DNA of 64,000 nt. Source: Lewinellaceae bacterium (GTDB lineage Bacteria; Bacteroidota; Bacteroidia; Chitinophagales; Saprospiraceae). Below, one piece after another: positions 26,463 to 34,346 of this stretch. Position numbers and translations under genes: made by a program. The stretch spans positions 62,001 through 126,000 of the forward strand of contig JADJYW010000003.1 of NCBI GenBank assembly GCA_016719605.1. The letters run 5' to 3'. Each line of letters begins with the position of its first letter. Positions within the stretch are counted from its first letter, which is position 1. Under the pieces are notes generated by a model. It had not been told where the DNA came from, did not search any database, and saw nothing but the letters and a program-made list of their open reading frames with translations.

Positions 26463-26942
26463 ATGTCAGAGAAATTAGATAAGATTGATCTGAAGATACT
26501 CCGTATTCTTCAAGAGAACAGCAAGATTACCAATCTGGACCTGTCCAAAAAAATTGGCCTCTCCCCCGCACCAACTCTGGAGCGCGTAAAAAAATTGGAA
26601 CAAGGCGATATCATCCAGAGCTACCACGCACAAGTAAACCCGCAACTATTGGGGCTGAATGTCAAAACATTTGTTCTGGTATCTCTGGCGTGGAAGCGCG
26701 AAAATGCGCTGAACAATTTCCTGGAAAAAATCGCCAAGATTCCTGAGATTACAGAATGCTATATCATAACCGGTGAAGCTGACTTTCTGATGAAGATCGT
26801 CTGCCGAGACATTCCCACTTATGAGCAACTCCTGTTCAAAACCCTGAGCCAGATTGAGGAAATCGAGCGGCTGAAAACGCTTATGACGCTTTCTACGGTT
26901 AAGGATGCCAAGATTTTGCCGTTTAACTACGACGAGAAATAA
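26463..26942 (+). CDS. Lrp/AsnC-family transcriptional regulator
   Basis: 159 residues from the ATG at 26463. The N-terminal winged helix is LDKIDLKILRILQENSKITN, followed by the recognition segment LSKKIGLSPAPTLERVKKLE. The C-terminal RAM ligand domain includes CYIITGEADFLMKIVCRDIP, where the G-x-x-D pattern forms the effector pocket. Such proteins assemble into octamers on DNA and respond to amino acids. Lying directly behind glutamate dehydrogenase, it may control that gene or respond to the same amino acids; this is inference. A strong terminator follows. Confidence 0.93.
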   Translation: MSEKLDKIDLKILRILQENSKITNLDLSKKIGLSPAPTLERVKKLEQGDIIQSYHAQVNPQLLGLNVKTFVLVSLAWKRENALNNFLEKIAKIPEITECYIITGEADFLMKIVCRDIPTYEQLLFKTLSQIEEIERLKTLMTLSTVKDAKILPFNYDEK

Positions 26943-26955
26943 GTCTCCAATTCAT

Positions 26956-26998
26956 AAAAAAAAGAGGCAGGCGGTAAATCCGTCTGCCTCTTTTTTTT
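26956..26998. terminator. Rho-independent terminator, lrp / pfkA
   Basis: A-run, GAGGCAGGCGG, TAAAT loop, CCGTCTGCCTC and a T-run of eight. It is symmetric and serves both convergent genes. Confidence 0.9.
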
Positions 26999-27013
26999 GG
27001 TCCTGATCAAAAA

Positions 27014-28003
27014 CTATTGCGCCAGAATATGGGCCATACGCAGCAGATCCTTGCCAAAGGTCTTGCTGCGGGTAATGGCATCCTTGAATGGTGTGAGGTG
27101 GATATTGTTGTTTTTTACGCCGACCATAGCGCCAGACTTCCCCTCCAGTAGTGCCTCCACAGCGCCAAAACCGAGAATACTAGCCAGAACCCGATCGAAT
27201 GCCGAGGGCGAGCCTCCGCGCTGCAAGTGCCCAATAACGGTCACCTTAATATCATCAAATACATCTATTTTTTCTTCAACCTGCCGGGCAATATCGTACA
27301 CCGTGCCCATTTGGTTACCTTCGGCCACGATGACGATGCTGAATAGTTTGGCACGTTTGGCGCCGCGCTTGAGCAATTTCACCAAGTCCTCTATGTTGGA
27401 GTCCTCTTCCGGGATCAGTACGCCACCGGCTCCGCCCGCAATGGCCGTGTGCAGTGCGATATACCCCGAGTGCCGCCCCATCACCTCTACGAAAAACAAG
27501 CGGTTATGCGAGTCGGCGGTATCGCGTATTTTATCCACGGCTTGCACAGCGGTATTTACAGCCGTGTCAAAACCGATAGTAAAATCCGTCCCGAATAAAT
27601 CGTTGTCAATCGTGCCGGGTATCCCGACGACCGGAATATCTGGATATTCCTCCATAAATTTTAATGCACCGGTAAACGTGCCGTTTCCACCAATAGCAAT
27701 CAAGGCATCTATATCGTTGTAAACCAGGTTTTCATACGCCTGTTTTCGTCCTTCAGGTGTGAGAAATCGTTTGCTCCGGGCCGTTTTGAGTATCGTGCCG
27801 CCCCGGTGAATGATGTTGCTCACATCCGAAGTCTCCAATCGTTTGATATTGCCGTCAATCATGCCTTCATACCCGCGCGATATGCCGTAGATATGCAGGT
27901 CGTTGTTGAACGCGTTGCGCACAATGGCGCGGACGGCCGCATTCATGCCGGGAGCATCGCCTCCGGAGGTAAAAACTGCTATACGTTTGACTTCTTTTGT
28001 CAT
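27014..28003 (-). CDS. pfkA: ATP-dependent 6-phosphofructokinase
   Basis: 329 residues from the ATG at 28003 (MTKEVKRIAVFTSGGDAPGM). The ATP loop TSGGDAPGMNAAVRA is at 12-26, then GNGTFTGALKF; FGTDFTIGFDTAVNTAVQAV contains the catalytic T-I-x-x-D pattern; and VMGRHSGYIALHTAIAGGAG binds fructose 6-phosphate. The glycine G-G-N-G-T after I-A-I-G marks the ATP-using rather than the PPi-using type. It follows the BadF-type kinase gene by 14 nt on the same strand, so the two probably form a sugar-phosphorylation operon. Confidence 0.95.
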   Translation of the reverse strand: MTKEVKRIAVFTSGGDAPGMNAAVRAIVRNAFNNDLHIYGISRGYEGMIDGNIKRLETSDVSNIIHRGGTILKTARSKRFLTPEGRKQAYENLVYNDIDALIAIGGNGTFTGALKFMEEYPDIPVVGIPGTIDNDLFGTDFTIGFDTAVNTAVQAVDKIRDTADSHNRLFFVEVMGRHSGYIALHTAIAGGAGGVLIPEEDSNIEDLVKLLKRGAKRAKLFSIVIVAEGNQMGTVYDIARQVEEKIDVFDDIKVTVIGHLQRGGSPSAFDRVLASILGFGAVEALLEGKSGAMVGVKNNNIHLTPFKDAITRSKTFGKDLLRMAHILAQ

Positions 28004-28017
28004 TTTACAAAAAGTAA

Positions 28018-28863
28018 TCAATCAATGGGGTGCAGGTGATATTCTGCAAGTGAATAAATGGGTTTTCGGATAACTTCCCCCAGGCGCAGTTTGCGCGCAT
28101 CCATACATTGCGCCAGTACATCCCGAAAATGGTAAGCAATAGAGCCTACAAAATGTACTGGTACCTGCTGGTGACCGCTGTACTTGCGCACATGATGATC
28201 AAGAAAGGCGCCCAGCGAATCGGCTACCAATTGCTGAATGAACGGGTGTTCGAGGTTTTCGCTCAAGAATCGCGTGAATGAAGCCAGATACGAATTGGCA
28301 CCTTTCTCGTAAATTTTATCCTTGATAACATCCGGCCCTTCCGGGTGTGCGGCATTGAAAGCCGTGTTCAGGTCGAATGGAAGTTCCCGATAGAACCACG
28401 CCCGAAGCAGCGCCTTGCCCAGGTGCGTGCCGCTTCCCTCGTCGCCAAGAAGCCAGCCCAACGAAATCACATTGTCGAGTATGTTTTTTCCATCGTAATA
28501 ACAGCTGTTTGATCCCGTGCCAAGAATGCAGGCGATGCCGGCGCTGTACTTGCAGGTAGCACGCGCGGCACCCAACAAATCATGCTCCACGTCCACCTGC
28601 GCATTTGGGAAAACTGCTCGCAACGCCAACGCAATGATCTCCGCACGATGGACGTCGTGTACGCCCGTGCCGTAAAACCAAATCTGGAGGACCGATACAG
28701 GCTCCAACCTGGGCACCAGTTGTGTCCGCAAGATGGCTTCAATTTCCGCTGTAGTGTGAAAAAACGGGCTGAACCCGACCGTGTTTTCCAATTGCTGGTC
28801 ACGTCCGCCATGAACGAGTAGCCAGTCGCATTTTGTGGAGCCGCAATCAGCAATAATAACCAT
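28018..28863 (-). CDS. BadF/BadG-type ATPase, N-acetylglucosamine-kinase-like
   Basis: 281 residues with the ASKHA kinase layout: phosphate-1 IIADCGSTKCDWLLV at the N-terminus, phosphate-2 ACILGTGSNSCYYDGKNI near 140, LGWLLGDEGSGTHLGKALLR, and the adenosine-binding VHFVGSIAYHFRDVL near the end. The G-D-E-G-S motif and length match the N-acetylglucosamine kinase group of the BadF family, which is common in Bacteroidota and would feed cell-wall amino sugars back into glycolysis. It sits 14 nt ahead of pfkA. A glucosaminidase gene lies on the other side in divergent orientation. Confidence 0.82.
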   Translation of the reverse strand: MVIIADCGSTKCDWLLVHGGRDQQLENTVGFSPFFHTTAEIEAILRTQLVPRLEPVSVLQIWFYGTGVHDVHRAEIIALALRAVFPNAQVDVEHDLLGAARATCKYSAGIACILGTGSNSCYYDGKNILDNVISLGWLLGDEGSGTHLGKALLRAWFYRELPFDLNTAFNAAHPEGPDVIKDKIYEKGANSYLASFTRFLSENLEHPFIQQLVADSLGAFLDHHVRKYSGHQQVPVHFVGSIAYHFRDVLAQCMDARKLRLGEVIRKPIYSLAEYHLHPID

Positions 28864-29074
28864 AAGTATTGATCAAATATAAGGCGTGTAAAACTTACAC
28901 GAAGTTCACAAGGCGGCAAAAATAGGCAGGTGCGGAACTAAGTAGGCGCATTCTGCAGGGTTTTCTAAACAAAAAATAGATCCAAAATAACTTTTTGTTG
29001 TTTTTTAAAAACTTTTTGTTTTGCTTTGTGCCCTGTTTCAGAATGTATCAGTCCCTCACTAAAAGTTTTTAGAC

Positions 29075-29914
29075 ATGGCACACATGTATCACCACCACGC
29101 CGCTACACACGCACGCAGGGGCGGCACTGCGTATCCAAGCGAAAATCTGCTGAATGAACCGGTGCTTTGGAGATGCCTGTTACTGGCTGCGCTCACCTAT
29201 TTAGTCTGGAGCGAAAAAATTTCGATTGTGCTCGACTTCAGCCCCCGCGGGCCTGCCAAAAGTGTCGAAAATACAGCCCGATCAAAGGTGCGAGCCGCTC
29301 TTTTGTCGGATGTCACTCCTGTTCAGCAAGATACCAAGCCTGCCAGAAAACGGGCGCAGGTTGTGTTGCCGCCCGGTTCCGCAGGGCACTTTGTTTTCGC
29401 GCTTGACCCGGAATTTGCCGACCGCAACGGTACTGATGCGGCACAGGTATCCATATCCGAAACGCAATGCCGCGAATACATCGAGCGATTTGCACCTGTA
29501 GCCGTTGCCGAAATGCAAAAATTCGGGATACCGGCCAGCATAGCCATTGCACAAGGGCTATTGGAGAGCAATGCAGGCGACAGAAAATTGGTACGCAATA
29601 CCAATAACCACTTCGGCATCAAGTGTTTTTCCAACAAATGCCGGAAGGGCCACTGCGTGAATTTTACGGACGATTCGCACAAAGATTTTTTTGTCCGTTA
29701 CGACAACGTCTGGAGTAGTTACCGGGCGCACAGCACATTTTTGAAAAACAGCCGACGCTATGGCCATTTATTCCGCTTGTCTCCAACGAACTATCAAGCA
29801 TGGGCGCACGGTTTGGAAAGAGCCGGCTACGCCACGGACAAGCAATACGCTGAAAAACTGATCGCACTTATTGAAAACCTGAATCTGCACACCTTTGACC
29901 GAGGCACACCCTGA
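29075..29914 (+). CDS. Glucosaminidase-domain protein (FlgJ-like muramidase), membrane-anchored
   Basis: 279 residues. A hydrophobic segment (LWRCLLLAALTYLVWS, about 30-45) precedes a low-complexity linker and a GH73-type glucosaminidase domain: MQKFGIPASIAIAQGLLESN with the catalytic Glu, NNHFGIKCFSNKCRKGHCVN, and the RAHSTFLKNSRRYGHLFRLS segment. It would cleave the glycan strands of peptidoglycan while tethered to the inner membrane. Two extra cysteine pairs (C-F-S-N-K-C and C-V-N) are typical of Bacteroidota members. It is divergent from the GlcNAc-kinase-like gene, which fits a muropeptide-recycling theme but is not proof. Confidence 0.88.
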   Translation: MAHMYHHHAATHARRGGTAYPSENLLNEPVLWRCLLLAALTYLVWSEKISIVLDFSPRGPAKSVENTARSKVRAALLSDVTPVQQDTKPARKRAQVVLPPGSAGHFVFALDPEFADRNGTDAAQVSISETQCREYIERFAPVAVAEMQKFGIPASIAIAQGLLESNAGDRKLVRNTNNHFGIKCFSNKCRKGHCVNFTDDSHKDFFVRYDNVWSSYRAHSTFLKNSRRYGHLFRLSPTNYQAWAHGLERAGYATDKQYAEKLIALIENLNLHTFDRGTP

Positions 29915-29930
29915 GGAAATTGCTTAACCT

Positions 29931-29973
29931 AAAAAGCCCTTCCCTGTGCAAATGCATGGAGAAGGGCTTTTTT
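29931..29973. terminator. Terminator between glucosaminidase and secG
   Basis: AAAAAGCCCTTC...GAAGGGCTTTTTT with an 18-nt loop and T-run; works in both directions for the convergent genes. Confidence 0.88.
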
Positions 29974-29989
29974 CAGAACTGCATGCGGA

Positions 29990-30262
29990 TCAACCGCCCG
30001 TTTGCAGGGGAATTTCGGCGCCGGTAGCAGCGCCGCCTGTGCCAACCACCAAAACAGCGGCGATGCAAAGTACCAGAAGTGTGCCGGCCAAGGCCCATGT
30101 GGCTTTTTCAATAAACTCGGTGGAGCGGGCCGCTCCGAACAATTGCTGGGCCTGGCCACCCAAAGTCGGGTCAATACCCCCACCCTTGGGGTTCTGAACC
30201 AAAATGGAGGCCATCAGAAGTAAACTAACCAAGGCAATTAATACCGCTAAAGTGGATAACAT
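29990..30262 (-). CDS. secG: Preprotein translocase subunit SecG
   Basis: 90 residues with two membrane helices (LAVLIALVSLLLMASILV and ATWALAGTLLVLCIAAVLVV) joined by the SecG loop VQNPKGGGIDPTLGGQAQQL. SecG assists SecYEG-SecA protein export. It is the last gene of the lptE-TPR-secG run, an order I recall as common in Bacteroidota. Confidence 0.95.
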   Translation of the reverse strand: MLSTLAVLIALVSLLLMASILVQNPKGGGIDPTLGGQAQQLFGAARSTEFIEKATWALAGTLLVLCIAAVLVVGTGGAATGAEIPLQTGG

Positions 30263-30269
30263 TTGTTGT

Positions 30270-31124
30270 CTATTTTTTTAATTTTTCAATTTCGGCGGCA
30301 AAGTACGCACTTTTATCTGGAAACGCCAAGCAAAGCCGCTCGTACATCTGAATAGCCTTTTCCCGGTATCCCTGCTGCACATACAACCTGGCCAACGTTT
30401 CGGAAACAATCGTTTTGCTCTCCACTACACTGCGCTCCGCAAGCGTTTGGGAAGTAGCGCCCGCCGAAGGTGCCGCTGTAGTTTCTGTTTGAGTTTGCGC
30501 CGGCGTAGCTGCCGAATCTTCGTCTTCCCTGTCCTCTTCCGATTTTTTTTCTGCAAAACCGCGCTCAGCAAGAGGTGTCACCAATGCAGGCGGGTTGAAA
30601 CGACTCATCCAGGCGCCGAAACTCGGGGCGATGCCGGCGCCAGGAGTTTTTGATCTCACCGCACTTATTTCTTTTTGTTCAACTTCCTTCGGAAAAATGC
30701 CCTGCGGCTCAGTTATCCGTTGTGTATCGCGTGCCGACGAAGAAACGGGCGTTTCTGCCTCGGCAGCCCGTGCTACTGGCCTTGCTTCCGGACGGGCCAC
30801 CGGAGCTTTGGCCTCCAACTCCCGCTGGACGGCCTCAATAGGCTTCAACTCCAGTACCAGTTCCTCCTGCTCGACAAATTTAGGTATCAACTCCTTAGGC
30901 GCCACCAACATAAGCAAACGGGTGCGATCCAAACTGTAGGCTGCCGCAGTAGCCCGGTTTCGACTGAAGTCCGGGTGCTTGTCTTGTCCGGCTTTGATGG
31001 CCAGCAGGTAGCGCAGGTTGTGCGCAAATGGATAAATCAACGCCAGCGTCTTCAACTCCTCGTAGGAAATAGTGGCCAGTAAGTCCGGGTTTTTCAAGTA
31101 CCGTAGAAAACGTTCCTGCGTCAT
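30270..31124 (-). CDS. Conserved Bacteroidota protein with C-terminal TPR-like helix pair
   Basis: 284 residues, no signal peptide. The N-terminal 80 residues are helical (MTQERFLRYLKNPDLLATIS, YPFAHNLRYLLAIKAGQDKH). The middle is a disordered Ala/Pro/Glu/Ser-rich linker (about 105-230). The C-terminus is a TPR-like pair, ETLARLYVQQGYREKAIQMY then LCLAFPDKSAYFAAEIEKLK. No known enzymatic motif. The place between lptE and secG in one tight operon (gaps of 21 and 7 nt) suggests an envelope-biogenesis scaffold, but this is only inferred from position. Confidence 0.72.
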   Translation of the reverse strand: MTQERFLRYLKNPDLLATISYEELKTLALIYPFAHNLRYLLAIKAGQDKHPDFSRNRATAAAYSLDRTRLLMLVAPKELIPKFVEQEELVLELKPIEAVQRELEAKAPVARPEARPVARAAEAETPVSSSARDTQRITEPQGIFPKEVEQKEISAVRSKTPGAGIAPSFGAWMSRFNPPALVTPLAERGFAEKKSEEDREDEDSAATPAQTQTETTAAPSAGATSQTLAERSVVESKTIVSETLARLYVQQGYREKAIQMYERLCLAFPDKSAYFAAEIEKLKK

Positions 31125-31145
31125 GTTTTCGTCGTTTGGTGGCGG

Positions 31146-31661
31146 CTACCAGTTGTTGAAAGCGGCATTAAAAATATCTTCCAGCAACTGATCAGCAATC
31201 TGCCGAATCAGTTCGTCCTGCACCGAAAGCAAATCCCGGTCATTACCGAATTCAGCAAAATGACTGAAAGTGCGTTCGTTTGGCCAACTGCCCTCCACCT
31301 GTTCCAACGTGACCGTGTAGTTGACCTGCATCCGAATTTCCAGACGGTTCAGGGATACCGTTTCCCCGGGCTTGGGCGCTACGGGCACCACCCGAAAATC
31401 GGTGATCCGGCCGGAGAATTCCGCATCCGGTGCATCGCTGTTCAGTTTCAGCGGGGTCTCCGTTCGCACCTTGTCTTTAAGCCGCTCGGTGAAATCTACC
31501 GCCAGGGTAGGCGGTGCGTTGACGGCTGTGTTTTCAAAGTTCAGGACGAAAAATGTCTTGATGTTCGGGTCTATTGATATCCCCTTGAACGAATAGCACC
31601 CCGGAAGACTCACTCCCAGAAGCAGCAAAAAGACTGCGAAATATCGAAAGACAAATGCCAT
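31146..31661 (-). CDS. lptE: LptE-family LPS assembly lipoprotein
   Basis: 171 residues from the ATG at 31661. Lipoprotein signal VFLLLLGVSLPGC with YSFKGISIDP following the Cys, the standard start of Bacteroidota LptE. The mature part has DFTERLKDKVRTETPLKLNS and a DxxFSGxIxxF-like strand (EFSGRITDFRVVPVAP), then NDRDLLSVQDELIRQIADQL. LptE plugs the LptD barrel that inserts lipopolysaccharide into the outer membrane. First gene of the operon ending in secG. Confidence 0.88.
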   Translation of the reverse strand: MAFVFRYFAVFLLLLGVSLPGCYSFKGISIDPNIKTFFVLNFENTAVNAPPTLAVDFTERLKDKVRTETPLKLNSDAPDAEFSGRITDFRVVPVAPKPGETVSLNRLEIRMQVNYTVTLEQVEGSWPNERTFSHFAEFGNDRDLLSVQDELIRQIADQLLEDIFNAAFNNW

Positions 31662-31746
31662 ACGCAAATACAGAGTTGCAAAAGAACGAAATGTACACCG
31701 AATCTGCCGGCAGGAGCGTTTCCTGAACTCGAATCAATCCCCTACC

Positions 31747-33285
31747 CTACTCCCACTCAATCGTAGCCGGCGGTTTGGTGCTGATATCATAAACCACCCG
31801 ATTGATGCCTCGCACGTTGTTGATAATTTCACTGGATACCTCTGCCAGAAACTCGTAAGGCAGGCGGCTCCACTCGGCGGTCATGCCATCGGTACTATTC
31901 ACCGCACGCAGCGCTATTGTTTGCTCGTAGGTGCGTTCGTCGCCCATGACGCCTACGGACTGAATGGGCAGCAAAATCGTTCCCGCTTGCCAAACCTGAT
32001 CGTACAGACCATGCGCGCGGAGTTTTTCGGTGTAAATCGCGTCGGCATCCTGCAGCATTTGCACCTTTTCCGGTGTGATATCGCCGAGGATGCGAATTCC
32101 CAGACCCGGGCCTGGGAAAGGGTGCCTGTTGAGGATATTAGCAGGTATATCCAACTCCTTGCCCACCCGGCGCACCTCGTCCTTGAAGAGCATCCGCAGC
32201 GGTTCCACGATTTTGAGGTGTAGTTTTTCAGGCAAACCACCCACATTGTGGTGGCTCTTAATGGTGACCGATGGCCCGTGGACACTGATGGATTCGATAA
32301 CATCGGGATAAATCGTACCCTGGCCCAGCCAATGACAATCGGTGTGCGCGCGGGACTCTTCTTCAAATATCTCAATGAACATGCCGCCGATGATCTTGCG
32401 TTTCCCCTCGGGATTGCTCACGCCGCGCAGGGCATCATAAAAACGCTGTTTGGCATCCACGCCTTCGATATTCAGGCCCATGTTTTGGTAAGAATCCAAA
32501 ACGTTTTGAAACTCGTTTTTGCGCAGCAGACCATTGTCCACAAAAAAACAAAACAACTGATCGCCGATGGCTCGATGCAGCAACATAGCCGCCACCGTGG
32601 AGTCCACTCCGCCGGAAAGTGCCATGATGACTTTTTCCGAGCCGATTTGTTCCCGCAGAGCCGCCACGGTGCCTTCCACGAAATGCGCCGGCGTCCAGTC
32701 GCCCGAACATTGGCAAATTCCGAGCACGAAATTTTTCAAAAACTGGAATCCTTCGAGACTGTGATACACCTCCGGGTGAAACTGTATGCCATAGACCGGT
32801 TCGGCAAACCGCCCTTCAGACGACCGAAAAGCCGCCACCGGAATACTTTCTGTGCCGGCCAGTATTTCAAAACCTTCCGGCAGGTGCAAAATGGTATCGC
32901 CGTGACTCATCCAAACCTGGGAATGCCGGGATGTTTGTGCAAAAAAGGTATCGTCGGCAACATGCTGCTCGAGTGTAGCCTTGCCGTATTCGCGTTTTTC
33001 CGAGCGGGCCACCGTGCCGCCATAGTAGTCGGCGATCAGTTGTGCCCCATAGCAGATGCCCAGCAAAGGCCGTTGGCCTGCCAGGTTTTCCAGATCGAGC
33101 CGCAAAGCATCCGGCTGTTTGACGGAAAAAGGACTACCTGAAAGAATGACACCTTTTATATCTGGTGTCAGCTCGGGCATCTTGTTGTAGGGTACAATCT
33201 CGCAATAGACGTGCATTTCGCGTACCCTCCGGGCAATCAGTTGGGTATACTGGGCGCCAAAATCAAGAATCAGAATTTTTTCCAT
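31747..33285 (-). CDS. guaA: GMP synthase (glutamine-hydrolysing)
   Basis: 512 residues from the ATG at 33285 (MEKILILDFGAQYTQLIARR). The class I glutaminase triad is visible: Cys in LLGICYGAQLIADYYGG, and His/Glu in YGIQFHPEVYHS. The ATP-pyrophosphatase domain has the SGGVDSTVAAMLL loop, and the C-terminal dimerisation domain ends TKPPATIEWE. It converts XMP to GMP. A TACCTTTG box on its strand (33311-33304) lies 19 nt ahead of the start and is a likely promoter, divergent from that of rpsP. Confidence 0.97.
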   Translation of the reverse strand: MEKILILDFGAQYTQLIARRVREMHVYCEIVPYNKMPELTPDIKGVILSGSPFSVKQPDALRLDLENLAGQRPLLGICYGAQLIADYYGGTVARSEKREYGKATLEQHVADDTFFAQTSRHSQVWMSHGDTILHLPEGFEILAGTESIPVAAFRSSEGRFAEPVYGIQFHPEVYHSLEGFQFLKNFVLGICQCSGDWTPAHFVEGTVAALREQIGSEKVIMALSGGVDSTVAAMLLHRAIGDQLFCFFVDNGLLRKNEFQNVLDSYQNMGLNIEGVDAKQRFYDALRGVSNPEGKRKIIGGMFIEIFEEESRAHTDCHWLGQGTIYPDVIESISVHGPSVTIKSHHNVGGLPEKLHLKIVEPLRMLFKDEVRRVGKELDIPANILNRHPFPGPGLGIRILGDITPEKVQMLQDADAIYTEKLRAHGLYDQVWQAGTILLPIQSVGVMGDERTYEQTIALRAVNSTDGMTAEWSRLPYEFLAEVSSEIINNVRGINRVVYDISTKPPATIEWE

Positions 33286-33345
33286 GTTGCATTTTGAAGA
33301 GCGCAAAGGTAGCGAATAAGTTGTCGGGGAAAATATCAGCCTTGT

Positions 33346-33377
33346 TTGGTTTTTCGCGCAATGTTAAGTTATCTTTG
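33346..33377 (+). promoter_or_regulatory. Promoter of rpsP
   Basis: TTG (33346-33348), 21-nt spacer, TATCTTTG (33370-33377). The rpsP ATG is 80 nt downstream. Confidence 0.6.
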
Positions 33378-33456
33378 CGCCCTCGAAAAGCCCGGTGCTA
33401 TTTCCAATAAGAAGCCGGGCGAGATTTTATCTCTTAACTTAAATTTTCGTTTAAAA

Positions 33457-34194
33457 ATGGCAGTAAAACTGCGTCTCCAGCGGAGAGGTCGCGCCAAAGC
33501 GCCTTTCTACCACATCGTCGTAGCCGACGCTCGTTTTCCCCGTGACGGTCGTTTCATTGAAAAAATCGGCACATACAACCCCCTCACCACTCCGGCAACT
33601 ATCGAACTGAACCGCGACCGCGCCTATGAATGGCTGGCACAAGGTGCTCAACCCACCGATACTGTCCGCGCCATCCTGCGTTTCAAAGGCGTGTTGTACC
33701 ACAAACACCTGACAGAAGGCGTCAAAAAAGGCGCCATGACCCAGGAACAGGCCGATGCCAAACTCAGCGCGTGGATCGAACAAAAAGAAGTCGGCATCGC
33801 ACGCCGCAAGGAAGAAACAGGTGAGAAAAAACGTCAGTTCATCGCCGCAGTTGATGGTGCACCCAAATTCAAAGCCAAACCGGTACCGGTAGTGGAGGCT
33901 CCGGCCCCCGTCGCTGAAGAAGCCGCTCCCGCAGTCGAAGAAGCCGCCGCAGAGGTAGTGGCTGTCGCTGAAGAAGCCGCTCCCGCAGTCGAAGAAACCG
34001 CCGCTGAAGTAGTGGCTGTCGCTGAAGAAGCCGCTCCTGCAGTTGAAGAAGCCGCTGCCGAAGTAGTGGCTGTTGCTGAAGAAGCCGCTCCCGCAGTCGA
34101 AGAAGCCGCCGCCGAAGTAGTGGCTGTTGCTGAAGAAGCCGCTCCCGCAGTCGAAGAAGCCGCCGCTGCAACGGAAGAAAAAACGGAAGAGTAA
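33457..34194 (+). CDS. rpsP: 30S ribosomal protein S16 with long repetitive acidic tail
   Basis: 245 residues from the ATG at 33457. The S16 core is at 1-80: MAVKLRLQRRGRAKAPFYHI, then VADARFPRDGRFIEKIGTYN. Bacteroidota S16 proteins carry a C-terminal extension, but this one is unusually long and ends in about 4.5 copies of an 18-residue unit (AEEAAPAVEEAAAEVVAV, residues 153-240). The tail is strongly acidic and Ala/Val rich, likely extended or helical on the ribosome surface. The usual partner genes rimM and trmD do not follow; a strong terminator does. Confidence 0.95.
   Translation: MAVKLRLQRRGRAKAPFYHIVVADARFPRDGRFIEKIGTYNPLTTPATIELNRDRAYEWLAQGAQPTDTVRAILRFKGVLYHKHLTEGVKKGAMTQEQADAKLSAWIEQKEVGIARRKEETGEKKRQFIAAVDGAPKFKAKPVPVVEAPAPVAEEAAPAVEEAAAEVVAVAEEAAPAVEETAAEVVAVAEEAAPAVEEAAAEVVAVAEEAAPAVEEAAAEVVAVAEEAAPAVEEAAAATEEKTEE
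33913..34176 (+). repeat. 54-bp in-frame tandem repeats in rpsP
   Basis: Units begin at 33913, 33967, 34021 and 34075, with a partial copy at 34129. They encode the 18-residue acidic repeat. Copies differ mainly at synonymous positions (e.g. GCC/GCT, GTC/GTT). Confidence 0.93.
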
Positions 34195-34245
34195 AGAACA
34201 GATCAGCAAGAGTTTCTACTTTTGCCATACATTTTACGGGTTAGT

Positions 34246-34285
34246 AAAGACCTGGCAAAGCCTTTGACAGCTTTGCCAGGTCTTT
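34246..34285 (+). terminator. Terminator of rpsP
   Basis: 15-bp perfect stem AAAGACCTGGCAAAG...CTTTGCCAGGTCTTT with a 10-nt loop and T-run. Confidence 0.9.
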
Positions 34286-34346
34286 TTTCAAAAAACTCAA
34301 TTTTTTTTGCGCATTTGCCTTTTTCCCATCACTCAATCACAAAGAC

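Noticed and set aside
33913..34176. Regular 54-bp repeats as a possible CRISPR array
   Set aside because: No unique spacers; the repeats are contiguous and translated in frame as the S16 tail.
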